Origin: Clostridium sp. NkU-1
GTDB taxonomy: Bacteria > Bacillota_A > Clostridia > Lachnospirales > Lachnospiraceae
Length of the DNA stretch: 25,329 nucleotides
Assembly: GCA_001312405.1 (NCBI GenBank)
Contig: BBDR01000028.1
Coordinates: forward strand, 1 to 25,329
Reading direction: 5' to 3'
Below are positions 7,546 through 17,630 of this stretch, piece by piece. The position numbers and the translations under genes were made by a program. A model generated the notes under the pieces. That model was not told the origin of the DNA. It saw only the letters and a program-made list of their open reading frames with translations, and ran no database searches. Each line of letters starts with the position of its first letter. The stretch's first letter is position 1.

Positions 7546-8524
7546 CTAAATATTTATGATTTTGGCCTCGATCTTCATAGTGTGATCCCCGTCTGAAAAA
7601 GTGTGTTGTACTTTATCCAAGACTAATCGATACCCGCCCGTAAGCTCCGGAATTTCCTTGATTTTAAAAGTAGGCATTGCTCCTGCCCTAAGATTAGGTG
7701 CTCCATCAACGCCATCTACCGATATAGTTTTCAGCACCCGGTCATAATACGCTGCCATAATATTTCCTTGTTGGTTAATCTGCGCTTCATTCAAGTTTTC
7801 ATCTACCTTTACGTACTTTTGCAGGAGCCCCCACTTCTTAATAGTAGTACTATCTTTAAATATGTAGGTATCTTCTTGCCCGGTTTCCTTATTTGGGCGG
7901 ACGAGCTTTATTTGGTTATAAGTATCTGAATCAATATCAGATTTGTAGGAATAATCCGTTAAGATACTACCATTACCAATAAGAATATCAGATGTCATAT
8001 TCTTAGCTTCTTTGAGAGACAGTTTTCCAAAATCATCGTAGAAAACAAAGATTTTACCAGTATTATATTGAGTTACTTGCAAGCCATATTCGATGATATC
8101 CAAGCATTCTGTATTCTCCTTTGTAAGAGTAGGTATGACATATCCGGTATCTTCCAGGCCTCCTGCCTGTAACTGCATATCCGTAGCAATCTGTTGGATT
8201 ATCTCCCCTAGCCGCTTTCCCACAAAGCTATAACTGGCTTTTGCTTTTAAATATCTAAGCTGATCGTAAGCCGTAACAGAAACAACACCCCACCGATCCT
8301 GCTCAATAACAAAAACAAAGCCCAGGAAAATTTCTTTCCCATCAACATAGAATTGAACCTTCGCACCCTCTGTAAGGTTGATCGGTTTTTCTTGTAAGTA
8401 AGTAAATGTTAGCTTACCAGCACTCCCGTTTCTATTTGTAGTGTAAGTGATTTTTTTGTGTAACAGGAGCATAATCATACATTGTATTTGACTCAGAATT
8501 GAAAATCAAAAGTTTATAACTCAT
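7546..8524 (-). CDS. xkdQ: XkdQ-like tail hub protein (frame corrected)
   Basis: This is the gpD/gp27-like hub protein of the XkdQ/YqbQ group, on which the puncturing device sits. The true start is the ATG at 8524, overlapping the XkdP TGA as ATGA and reading MSYKLLIFNSESNTMYDYAP. The frame breaks at the A7 run at about 8451-8457; one A fewer reads VTQKITYTTNRNGSAGKLTF. The corrected length is 325 residues. Family features are the N-terminal beta barrel (GAKVQFYVDGKEIFLGFVF), AYDQLRYLKAKASYSF, ECLDIIEYGL, and the C-terminal domain ending HTFSDGDHTMKIEAKI. An alternative reading starting inside at 8478 would lose the first 19 or so residues and has no ribosome site. Confidence 0.85.
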
Positions 8525-9252
8525 CCTGTCACCTGCAGTTGATCTGCCTTAATCCATCCACGACTCCCGCCTATCAATATCGGATAGGCACGGGAAGCGT
8601 CTGGAATAATCCTTGAAACTGTTGTTGTCAAGTTGTTTGCTGTGCCCGTGGGCTTATCTCCATAACTGCTGCTGAAATAAGTCCCGTTTGCAATGACCGT
8701 AGCCCCTACACGCAATTCGGGGGCTGATGATAGGGGCCTTGGTTGTTCTTCCACCTGGACAGTCCCCGTGGCAGGCTGTTCAGGCTGTGGAAGCGCGATC
8801 TTGATCGGCGCATAGTCGCGATACTCCTTAAACTTAATCTTATAATACACGTCGCCAGCTTCTCCACCTTTTTCGGTTGTTTCAAAACTATCTATCAGTG
8901 CACTTATATTTGTATCATACATGCGGCTGCCCCTGGCATCGTACCGGCTTATCACAAGATCACATATTTCCTTGTTGTCCCTTGCATCCAAGATTGCCTC
9001 CACATAATCTCCAGGCTCCGTCCAATCGTGTCCGTAAATAAGCGGATCGTTTCCACTCCCCGGGAAATAAGATTCCCAGGACACCTCCATAAGGGACGGC
9101 AACCTGGGAACAACAATCTCTCCCACATCTAAAATATCGTAGGTCTTGTGATCAGAAGGATATGAAACAGTGTATTCTTTTGGATTGACAGGAAACTCTA
9201 TGGTGTCTCCTCCTACATCCGCAAAAAAATTTATATTTATTTCGCATGGCAC
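8521..9252 (-). CDS. xkdP: XkdP-like tail protein with SH3-type C-terminus
   Basis: Residues 1 to about 150 match the XkdP core: FPVNPKEYTVSYPSDHKTYD, LPSLMEVSWESYFPG, PGDYVEAILDARDNKEICDL, YYKIKFKEYRDYAPIKI. It is a baseplate/tail-completion protein between the tape measure and XkdQ. PBSX XkdP ends in a LysM domain. Here, after a Pro/Gln linker, the last 65 or so residues (ELRVGATVIANGTYFSSSYG, then LTTTVSRIIP and PILIGGSRGWIKADQLQ) look like a bacterial SH3-type fold instead, possibly wall-binding. The start at 9252 follows AGGAGGTGCC. The frame is intact at 243 residues. Confidence 0.85.
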   Translation of the reverse strand: MPCEININFFADVGGDTIEFPVNPKEYTVSYPSDHKTYDILDVGEIVVPRLPSLMEVSWESYFPGSGNDPLIYGHDWTEPGDYVEAILDARDNKEICDLVISRYDARGSRMYDTNISALIDSFETTEKGGEAGDVYYKIKFKEYRDYAPIKIALPQPEQPATGTVQVEEQPRPLSSAPELRVGATVIANGTYFSSSYGDKPTGTANNLTTTVSRIIPDASRAYPILIGGSRGWIKADQLQVTG

Positions 9253-9255
9253 CTC

Positions 9256-11380
9256 CTATGCATTCACGACATTACTACTAGAAGCCTGCTGTGTGCCCAA
9301 TACATTACTTAATGCGCTGAGCATGGCGTCGACATCAGAACCTCCGCCACCATAGTTATTTTGGTTCACGGTTGCATTGGTCTGTGGTACTGTAAGATTC
9401 ACCAAGACCACATATTGCCGTTCCGACAAGTCCCGCAGAAGTTTGATATTCTCATCAGCGATATTCACCTCCTGCTCAATCTTACCTACTTTTCCAACCT
9501 TTTCAACGTTCCCAATATCGCCCATTCCTACGACGTCGCCCATTCCACCTAATTTTCCGGTGATGCTATCAAGACTGAAATTCATATTGTCCATTTTTTT
9601 ACCAAGAGAGGCTCCTAATTCACCGCCTTTGCCAGCAGTTGCACCGGTATCCAATTTTGTCATTCGTTTTATCGTGACAGCCTGCTCACCAAATTCATCG
9701 TCTACCCAACCACTTAATTTATTTCTAAAGCCTGATACGGCTCCAGATATGTCTGTTTTTAGTAGCGCGTCGATCGCATTGGCGACTGTCTCAATCTCTC
9801 CCAAGATCGTGTCAAATAGACCATGTATAAGATGTGCGATGGCGGACGCAGGATCATCAAGTACATTTGCAAAAAAACTCAGCAAAAACAGCAAACAAAT
9901 TCCACAAATCAGCTACCATGTTATATCCCACTGCATATATAAAGCCGAACACAGTACCTACTTTCTGTCCTATCTCTTCAAAGGTAACACCGGCCTGCGT
10001 GATCCCCAATATCAGCGCTCCCACCAATACAGCAATCAAAATGAATGGTAACGCCGCAGCTATCCAGCCTGCAAAAGTTGCCAGCCCAGAAGCCAATCCC
10101 ACGGCACCTGCTATTGCCAAAGCAACGCCTATCCCAATCAGGATGGGATATATATAATCCCAGTTTTCAACCACAAAACTCGCCCCAGAAGCTAACAGAT
10201 CAATAGCGTAGCCTGCCACATCAGCTAAAATCTCAATGGCGCCGATAATTCCCTCTATAGCTTCCTTCCCTATGTCACTGTTTAAAAACTCATTCATTTT
10301 AGCGAGAACTTCATCAAGGGCATAGACACCAGCATTTTTGATCAGGTTCCATGAGTCTGCCCATGTCATTGGTATGCTCTCAAACTGCTCATTGATCTTA
10401 TCCGTGGCGCTTAGCATGGCCTTTTTCACTATATCCGCGGTAATTTGGCCGTCTGCCGCCAAACCCCTGATTTCACCAATAGGTTTACCCAAGTAATCAG
10501 CTATAGTCTGTATTACGTTAGGGGCTGCTTCGAATACGGCGTTTAACTCCTCACCGCGCAAGACTCCAGATCCCAATGCCTGGGTAAGCTGCAGGGAGGC
10601 AGATGCAATTTCTTGCTGACTGGCCCCTGCAATCTTGAACTGCTTATTAAGGTTTTCAGCAAAGGCAAGAACTTCGTCACTGCCTGAAAAAGCGTCTCCC
10701 GCTCTTTGCCCCAGCTTCGCGACCACATCCGCCGTAGCAAGATAGCTTGTTCTGGTTCTCTGGGCCGATAAATATATCTTTTCCTGAAGCTGCTCCGTTT
10801 CTTGGAGACTGTTATTCAGGGCTTCATTCCCCTGACTGCCTGTATCGGTTGCAGGAGGCTGAAACCCCTTATTCATAAGGTTTAATCTGGCGGTTGTTTG
10901 TGTCATTTCATCGGAAAGACCAAATAATTCTTTTCCCATCTTAAATCCAGCCGCAACCGCTACCACTTTTTTTATAGTTGATAACAGCTTGCCCGCAGAG
11001 CCATCAGCCTGCTTAATCTTATTATTGTGACTTTCCTGCTGATTTGTGGCCTTTACAGAAGTAGCTAATATCTTTTTCAGAGTCTCATTGATTTCATTCA
11101 TTCCCTGAACAGCCACATATCGGGAATTGTCGCCCATTTCCCTTATTGTCGCGTTGAGACGGTCCATTTGCGCGGCAGACTGTGCACCGGCCTGTCTCAT
11201 GTTTGAAATAATTGCACCTGTAGCCCCTCCGATGGACCGACGCATAGTCATTTCCGTATTTGTAACAGATTGATCAATGCGTTGCATCTGATTTACCGCA
11301 GAATTTCCAAGGTCAAGGAACCTGGAAAAAGATGAACTGAACTGATCACTAAGTATAAACTCTTCTCTTATCTCTCCCAT
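9256..11380 (-). CDS. Tape measure protein (frame corrected)
   Basis: It sets tail length and is ejected with DNA. The printed frame stops at 9857 just after the T7 run at about 9871-9877 (AEFFCKCT); one T fewer gives [19 protein letters not shown] and continues to 9256, for 707 residues. The N-terminal 130 residues are a long coiled coil. Residues of about 170-340 carry the conserved tape-measure block: [40 protein letters not shown] and [15 protein letters not shown]. Hydrophobic helices follow ([20 protein letters not shown] and [20 protein letters not shown]), the usual membrane-interacting part. A Gly/Val-rich repeat region ([20 protein letters not shown]) leads into the C-terminus. It lies 11 nt after the chaperone gene. 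Confidence 0.9.
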
Positions 11381-11390
11381 GGCTCCTCCT

Positions 11391-11957
11391 TTACTTCTTG
11401 GGGCGGCTATTGATTTCTTTTACTGCCATCTGGTACATTAATATTTTTTCATTATCAGAAAGATCTGCAATTTCGTGGGGAAGTCGACCGTGATTGACAA
11501 ACATATAGTAAGCCAGCAACGTGTCCATGTCTCCCCCGTTTAGAAGTTTTTTTGCCTCTTCTATTTTCTCCTTAGGATCCACCATATCATTTAATTCTAA
11601 AATCGCATTGGATAAGCGGTTATATTCTCCTACACTCAGCATCTGGGAAGGGACATCCAAAGGATCTTCTGTGCCGTAATATTTACATATTTCCTGATTG
11701 CTGAAATCCGGTTCCTGGACGCAGGCAAGGACCAGTCTCTTAGTATAAAGAAGGTTATCCAGACTCTCAACTGAATTGCCCTTTACACTTGATGTTTTCC
11801 TGCTCATTCGTGCCAGTTTCTCGTTTTCTTTCTGAGATATGGCCTTAATCACAAAGGGTACCGGCTTTCCCTCATCATCTTTAAACCGATCGGAAATGAT
11901 AACTTCCTTTGTTACTCCTGTTACCGGTGGCTGTAAAAATGCTTTTAATGCGCTCAT
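11391..11957 (-). CDS. xkdN: Tail assembly chaperone, XkdN-like (possible G/G-T frameshift gene)
   Basis: The XkdN-type chaperone holds the tape measure and recruits tube protein; here it directly precedes the tape measure. As printed, one 188-residue frame covers both halves. Residues 1 to about 135 are the XkdN part ([48 protein letters not shown]). The rest ([20 protein letters not shown] and [15 protein letters not shown]) is the 'T' extension normally reached by a -1 frameshift. The join lies at an A7 run (11547-11553). With A6 the first frame would end GCA AAA AAC TTC TAA, giving 138 residues, and the extension would be the -1 frame. The start at 11957 follows AGGAGGAAAT. Confidence 0.85.
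   Translation of the reverse strand: MSALKAFLQPPVTGVTKEVIISDRFKDDEGKPVPFVIKAISQKENEKLARMSRKTSSVKGNSVESLDNLLYTKRLVLACVQEPDFSNQEICKYYGTEDPLDVPSQMLSVGEYNRLSNAILELNDMVDPKEKIEEAKKLLNGGDMDTLLAYYMFVNHGRLPHEIADLSDNEKILMYQMAVKEINSRPKK
11547..11553 (-). promoter_or_regulatory. Candidate -1 programmed frameshift slippery run
   Basis: Minus-strand context GCAAAAAAACTTCTAAAC. With one A fewer the in-phase heptamer A AAA AAC is followed after two codons by TAA, and a -1 slip enters the downstream frame exactly where the T-type extension begins. An AAGGAG element lies 14 nt upstream of the run, at a place where such elements stimulate slippage. Seven other A7/T7 runs in this window are demonstrably one base too long. 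Confidence 0.5.
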
Positions 11958-11971
11958 AAATTAATTTCCTC

Positions 11972-12441
11972 CTATTCTCCCAGCTGAGCTGGCGCTGAAA
12001 ATGCATTAAGGACCTCGATATTCGTAAAGCTGAATGCAATGTCCATGGTTAAAAACTCTGTATCTGCGTCAAGAATCGCAATGGGGAGCTTCTGCAGCTT
12101 CACATTATATAAAGCCACTGTCTGCGTCCCCACAGTACTTCCTTCATCATCATTCGTAATCTGAATGGTGAAATAGGGAAGCTTTCCGGATTTCAAATAG
12201 GACTTAAGCATATTCAGAAACTCAGGCGTCCCATAATACACCGTTGCCGATCCGGTAAGCGATACGCCAGAAGTTTTTTTCTGGACAAGGTTTGTACCGA
12301 CTACCTTAAAATCTGATTCCTGAAACTCGGCATCGGCCTGAATCTTCTTAAGCCCAAACATTTCCACGTTTCGGCCATCAATCACGCAAAGGCCCGACCG
12401 GCCTTGCCATTCAAGGCGTCACGTTCTAATAAAAAGCCCAT
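11972..12441 (-). CDS. xkdM: Tail tube protein, XkdM-like (frame corrected)
   Basis: The inner tube of the contractile tail. The start is the ATG at 12441 behind CAAGGAGGTAGATT, reading MGFLLERDALNGKAGRAFA. The frame breaks near 12384-12386, where one base is missing, and continues VIDGRNVEMFGLKKIQADAE. Corrected length is 156 residues. Family features are GKAGRAFxxIDGR..E.F at the N-terminus and the beta-barrel segments LVQKKTSGVSLTGSATVYYG, KLPYFTIQITNDDEGST and LDADTEFLTMDIAFSF. It lies directly after the sheath, as in PBSX (K then M). Confidence 0.88.
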
Positions 12442-12455
12442 AATCTACCTCCTTG

Positions 12456-13793
12456 TTAATCTGTAAGGGTTGCCGTGATGTAAATCTTTTCAACAGCTGC
12501 CACCGGTTGAATTGCAAGCGTTATCACAACGGCGTTTATTGCTTCTCCCGCTTCCACTACTACATCATCCGCAACAAAATTCTGAATGCCTCCGTTTGCC
12601 TGGATCTCGTTCAGATATCCAACAATCCAAGCCTTAAGTAAATCACGGCCTGCGGCATTGTTCTGGATTTTACCTATGTAATTCTGCGAAAAGTTCTTGT
12701 ATATGTCGTTTGCAACAGTATCCATGGCGCGGATCACCTGATTTAGGCTGAATGCCTCACCCTTATCCGGCGTGTAAGTGGTAAGGGTGTTGATATCAGA
12801 AACCACTTTCACACTTCCAAACTCTTCAAAAAAATACAATCTGCCCTTTATTCAGCGCCTCATCAACTTCCGTTGCTGTTAAACGAGGGGAAACATTCAC
12901 AGCGTCCGGATACTGTGCATATACCAGGGATTCACTGTAATTTGCCCCGGCCTCTGCTCCACCAACCCACCAGGTTGCCTGTTGAGGGGTAAGCGTGGTT
13001 CCGTCTGACAGTACTACCCCATTTTTCACTGAAATGACGGCATCAGAATTACTCTCAACACCCGCCATAACAGCCTGACACTTCTTGCCAAGATTATCCC
13101 GCATCCGTCTAATGAAAGCCACGTAAGCAGCCTGTACAGTGCTGTCAGGGCCGTCATAAATCAATATGTTAAAGGTGTAGGGTTCTAGGGCTGTCAGAAA
13201 CGTGGAATAGGCTGCGTTGTTCACAGTTCCATCCGAACCCCCTGTAAGGGCTGTTCCTGCACTGGCCGCTAAATCTCCCGTCCCTGAGAACACAACCCAC
13301 TCATTGTCTTGCAGGTCTGCAACAACCTTACCGACCTGAGTGTCCTTGACGGATCCGTCAACAATGGTCTGTACTGTAAAGCTACCCTCATTATCCGGAT
13401 CAGCAACAACGGAAACAGAGATATCATTGCCCCTTACACCGTTATGCTTTGCTGTGATTATAAGCGGCTCAATGGTTGCGGCCGCTTTTGCCGCGCCTGT
13501 AGCGCCTGGCCGGTATAACATGATCTTCGCCGGTCCCTTGTGTGTCCGGATCCTTTAAAAATCTCTCTCAAAAACAGGGCCTTATTGTTGGTAGAATCAT
13601 ATCCGATAAATGGAGTGAAATCATCACCGACATTAATCGTCATGAGCTCCCCCTCTGGTCCCCAGGACAACGGCTCGCAGATCGCAACGACACCCCGGTC
13701 CCCTACGCTGACAGCCTGTGCCATACTTGACTTTACATTGATATACACACCCGGCTGCTTTTTGTTTTGACTGGTCCACGTTCCTCCGGCCAT
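12456..13793 (-). CDS. xkdK: Tail sheath protein, XkdK-like (frame corrected)
   Basis: The contractile sheath subunit. There are two breaks: near 13546-13547 one base is missing (frame continues KGPAKIMLYRPGATGAAKAA), and at the T7 run at about 12828-12834 one base is extra (joins NKGQIVFF to EEFGSVKVVSDINTL). Corrected length is 445 residues. Recognisable pieces are the N-terminal QPGVYINVKSS and SVGDRGVVAICEPLSWGP, the inserted domain with ITAKHNGVRGNDISVSV, and the C-terminal sheath-fold motif DINTLTTYTPDKGEAFSLNQ followed by VIRAMDTVANDIY. The start abuts the preceding gene's stop; the ribosome site is GGAGGG. Confidence 0.9.
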
Positions 13794-13967
13794 CTATTTT
13801 CCCTCCTTCTTTCCAAAAAACTTATCTAATATTTCTTTTGCTTCTTCCACGGTGTACTCCGGATCTGGGAGCAGCGCCCTAGCAAAATCCTGCTGATAGC
13901 TTGCAAATCCTTTACTCTTAAGCAGGACTTCTGTTTTATACTTAACTGGTGTCTTCTTATTCGACAT
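13794..13967 (-). CDS. Small conserved protein preceding tail sheath
   Basis: A 57-residue protein (MSNKKTPVKYKTEVLLKSKG, then DFARALLPDPEYTVEEAKEI and LDKFFGKKEGK). The layout 'xxxY..E.LL.SK.F......L...L....EYT..E...IL.KF..GK' matches the short proteins found just upstream of the sheath gene in PBSX-like tails of Firmicutes phages, whose role is unknown. It overlaps the upstream gene by 11 nt and abuts the sheath start, so translation is probably coupled. Confidence 0.7.
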   Translation of the reverse strand: MSNKKTPVKYKTEVLLKSKGFASYQQDFARALLPDPEYTVEEAKEILDKFFGKKEGK

Positions 13968-14401
13968 CCTGTTTTATACCTCCTTCATAGGATTCTACTG
14001 ATTCAATGACAGGCGTGTTGTCCGGATAGGAAACGATGGCCTTAACGGTGAACTGATAATGCAGCTCCCCATCGTCAATCTTCCATTCCCGGTCATAAGT
14101 CCGTAGCTTTCCGCCCTCATAGGGAATAAACTCCAGGCAAAGTCCAGCTGATCAGCAACAGATACCAGCTGATCATGGGCATCCGGATCGTTTCTTTCAA
14201 CGAGATACACCACATCAATTCCGATATTCCGCATATAACGGCGGCCTACTCTGTTTTCCGTCTCAGTCGGCATGAAGAATATAAAAAGCAAGGAACATCT
14301 GTCCCCTGCTGATTTGGATTGCTATATACTGAAACATCCGGATAACTTTCTTTCAAGGCTCCACCTATGGAGTCTAATAACTGTGTAAGCGTAAATTTCA
14401 T
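13957..14401 (-). CDS. Tail terminator / completion protein candidate (frame corrected)
   Basis: The start ATG at 14401 overlaps the upstream TGA as ATGA (MKFTLTQLLDSIGGALKESY). Two single-base losses break it. At 14283-14287 A5 should be A6 (frame continues FIFFMPTETENRVGRRYMRN), and at about 14136-14139 one base is missing (continues LEFIPYEGGKLRTYDREWKI). Corrected length is 148 residues ending SYEGGIKQDVE. Position (after an HK97-gp10-like gene, before the sheath) and the alpha/beta composition with a VVYLVERND strand fit the tail-terminator group (XkdJ-like, DUF6838-type). The exact family is inferred, not certain. Confidence 0.65.
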
Positions 14402-14894
14402 TTAAAATTCTCCTTCACCCGCTTATCAAGTTCCCGTCTCACAACATTTTTATAACGCCCTATGGCAGCCTGCTTCATGTATTTACCTTGAACATAAGGG
14501 GTTTTTGTCCCCACCGTAATACCACCAAGGCTGGGATCTACTTTTTCAAGCATATTGCCGTTTACAATCAGGCCCGGGACAAAATGCTGATCCATACGAT
14601 GGCCGTCATTTACATAGGAAGAATATTGCATATTGTTTGCAAGAGTGGTCCGGGCGCTACTTCCAGTCATAACCGGCTTTGTAATGCTATCCAGCTCCCA
14701 TGCCTGCGCCATATCCCCCGATCGGTGCCGGTTCCGGATATAGCGGATCCGTTTGGCGGAGTCAATTCCGTAGCCCGTTCTACCGCTGCGATTGTGGCTC
14801 CCTCCAGAACTTCCTCCATAATCTTAGGTACGTTCTGTCCCTGCTTCCGAAGCTGTTCCAGGCGCTTCCTGGTTGCCTGACCAAAGGTTGACAT
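14398..14894 (-). CDS. HK97 gp10-like / XkdI-like neck protein (frame corrected)
   Basis: A minor head-tail joining protein. The N-terminus (MSTFGQATRKRLEQLRKQGQ, then EVLEGATIAAVERATELTPP) is the usual helical start of HK97-gp10-like proteins. The frame breaks at the C5 run 14715-14719, which should be C6 (DRG then DMAQAWELDSITKPV). It then continues with TGSSARTTLANNMQYSSYVN and DGHRMDQHFVPGLIV, the strand pattern in which 'YA.Yv..GHR' is a family hallmark. Corrected length is 165 residues. The start at 14894 follows GGGAGGGACTTAT. Confidence 0.82.
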
Positions 14895-14906
14895 ATAAGT
14901 CCCTCC

Positions 14907-15807
<901 letters not shown>

Positions 15808-15819
15808 GCCGTTTCCTCC

Positions 15820-16053
15820 TTATTCTTCCCGCTTATCAGCGACGGCGGCCTTTACCTCAGCTTCAACATCTGCCTGCTCCAGTGCTTTGTCTTTCTTGGC
15901 TTTAGGAGTGGCAATGGACCCGTCTTTTATAGCTGCAAGCACTAACCAGTGTTTTGCCACCCAAGCCGGGACCTCTCCGATATAATCACGAGGAATAAGG
16001 AATTTCTTCTCTCCCTCGCGGATTTCAAAACTCTTTTTACTGTTTATAAACAT
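15820..16053 (-). CDS. Small hypothetical head-module protein
   Basis: A 77-residue protein without a family I can name. The N-terminal 50 residues look like a small beta domain (MFINSKKSFEIREGEKKFLI, then YIGEVPAWVAKHWLVLAAI). The tail is charged and low-complexity (TPKAKKDKALEQADVEAEVK). The start at 16053 follows AAGGAGGACCCCT. It lies 11 nt after the capsid gene and 12 nt before the DUF4054 gene, the site where many phages encode small connector or capsid-accessory proteins of about this size. Confidence 0.75.
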   Translation of the reverse strand: MFINSKKSFEIREGEKKFLIPRDYIGEVPAWVAKHWLVLAAIKDGSIATPKAKKDKALEQADVEAEVKAAVADKREE

Positions 16054-16064
16054 AGGGGTCCTCC

Positions 16065-17105
16065 TTAAATTCCGTCAACATAGCGCATGATATTCTCATA
16101 GAACATCTGCACCTCGGAAATGTTTGCAAGATATGCGGTGTCATAGCAAAGATTCGTTGCATTCGGCTGAGTCATTGCTCGGTTAAGCGGCGCCAGTTCG
16201 TCCATGGCAATGAAGCGTTCTGTATTAATGTAAACCACCATTCGGTCAGTATCGCCTGCACCAGCTCCCTTGCACCAGGAAGCCCCGCCGATATAAAGCT
16301 CTGTTCCATTTTGCTTGGAAACGTTATTCTCCAAAAGGAAAGTAAGGATCGTCTTTTCTGCCAGATCGGAAACTCTGGTCGTCGCAAGGTAATTGAACTG
16401 CTCGTAGGGCATCAGGATATGATTGGGAATGGCACTCCTGTCATATTCCGCAGTAGCCCATACTGCAAGAATGGCATCGTTGATATCCTGTAAGATCTGA
16501 TCTGGAGTTTTGCTCTTAAAAGTCGTCAGGCTGCCGGTTCCGGTGGAAGCTGCGTTTGCTGTGGTCACATTTGGATTGTTGATAAGCCCGGTAGAACCGT
16601 ATTTCTTGATGCCAACATAAGCATTGGCATCCATGTGCTTATCATAGGTCATTCTGACGCCGTCTCTTAAAATACTTTCGTAGCTTCTCCCGGTCATATT
16701 GCCACGCTGCATATCCACGAACATGATACGCATACCAACGGAAAAGATGTGGGTTTTGAAAAGCTCTTTGTCAAAATTTGCCTGCACCATGGGGATTCCA
16801 TTTGCCCCACCTGCATGGACCGGGCCGTCCTCACTGCCTCCGGCAACTCCGTATTCCACATTCATGGCTGACACATATTCAGCCCAGCCGCCGCCTACAC
16901 GGACAGGAAGATCACGGCCATATGTAAAGCTGGTAAGCGGCTGCCGGATCGTATTGTCTCTCTTTTCCAACTCCGACTGCAGGAATGCCCCGCCGTTTGC
17001 AATGGCCGCTGCGTCCATGGCCTGGAATTTCTGTGGAGCCGCAGCTCCGGTTGATGGAGCAGTTACTACGCCCGCATCAAATGTACCCATATTCTGATAT
17101 TTCAT
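16065..17105 (-). CDS. Major capsid protein (DUF2184 family)
   Basis: The shell protein, 346 residues, frame intact. The N-terminal arm (MKYQNMGTFDAGVVTAPSTG) is followed by FLQSELEKRDNTIRQPLTSF with the pattern 'FLxxELxxxDxxxxxPLxxxTxxRDLPV..GGGW.E', which is characteristic of DUF2184 capsids. Further family features are RIMFVDMQRGNMTGRSYESI, QILQDINDAILAVWATAEYD, PNHILMPYEQFNYL and the closing SEVQMFYENIMRYVDG. It follows the protease and cement genes, and the start at 17105 sits behind AAGGAGGACAATTCAAT. Confidence 0.93.
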   Translation of the reverse strand: MKYQNMGTFDAGVVTAPSTGAAAPQKFQAMDAAAIANGGAFLQSELEKRDNTIRQPLTSFTYGRDLPVRVGGGWAEYVSAMNVEYGVAGGSEDGPVHAGGANGIPMVQANFDKELFKTHIFSVGMRIMFVDMQRGNMTGRSYESILRDGVRMTYDKHMDANAYVGIKKYGSTGLINNPNVTTANAASTGTGSLTTFKSKTPDQILQDINDAILAVWATAEYDRSAIPNHILMPYEQFNYLATTRVSDLAEKTILTFLLENNVSKQNGTELYIGGASWCKGAGAGDTDRMVVYINTERFIAMDELAPLNRAMTQPNATNLCYDTAYLANISEVQMFYENIMRYVDGI

Positions 17106-17120
17106 ATTGAATTGTCCTCC

Positions 17121-17630
17121 TTATGCTCTGTTGCAGGATAAAATCCTGATTTCTGCTACACCGTTTGCGTCCTTTTCTCCATGCCATTCGCAGTTTGTAA
17201 GCTCCACTGTTTTTCCGGTATCTGCTGAGGCTTCAAACCCGCCAACAACACCAGTTGGAATGGCTTCATTAGCCACTGTTCGGACATAAACCTTTCCACC
17301 CAACTTCGGGCTACCTACGTTACAAAGTACATTAATACAGCCACGCTTAAATGCACTGGTCGCTTCTCCTGGTTCATACTGTCCAGCTGACTGGGATAAA
17401 TAAGAAGTGGCTGACTTAAACTCCCTGGAAGCCACACCTACAAAGTCAACAGCAGTATTGCTGGCTCCAAAGGCCACAACATTGCTTTCACTGTCATAGA
17501 CCAGAGGCGTGCCAAACTTTACAGCGGTGGTTCCGCCAAGCGGGTGCGTATCAATAATCATATCCGGCTGCCTGGAATAGTCTCCGGCATATCCGTGTGT
17601 CATGCTCTTTCCAATAACCTGTCCTCTCAT
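17121..17630 (-). CDS. Structural cement (head decoration) protein
   Basis: A 169-residue protein of the cement/decoration type that stabilises expanded capsids. The pattern HGYAGDYSRQPDMIIDTHPL, then FGTPLVYDSESNVVAFGA, VGVASREFKSATSY, YEPGEATSAFKRGCINVLCN and GGKVYVR is the usual layout of the 'structural cement protein Gp24' group found between protease and capsid genes. The start overlaps the protease stop (TAATG), so translation is coupled. The frame is intact. Confidence 0.85.
   Translation of the reverse strand: MRGQVIGKSMTHGYAGDYSRQPDMIIDTHPLGGTTAVKFGTPLVYDSESNVVAFGASNTAVDFVGVASREFKSATSYLSQSAGQYEPGEATSAFKRGCINVLCNVGSPKLGGKVYVRTVANEAIPTGVVGGFEASADTGKTVELTNCEWHGEKDANGVAEIRILSCNRA

Noticed and set aside
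9377..10051. Long plus-strand open frame (about 224 codons) opposite the tape measure gene
   Set aside because: It lies entirely antisense to the tape-measure coding region, has a Ser/Pro/Thr-rich translation typical of reverse-strand shadows, and lacks a ribosome site.
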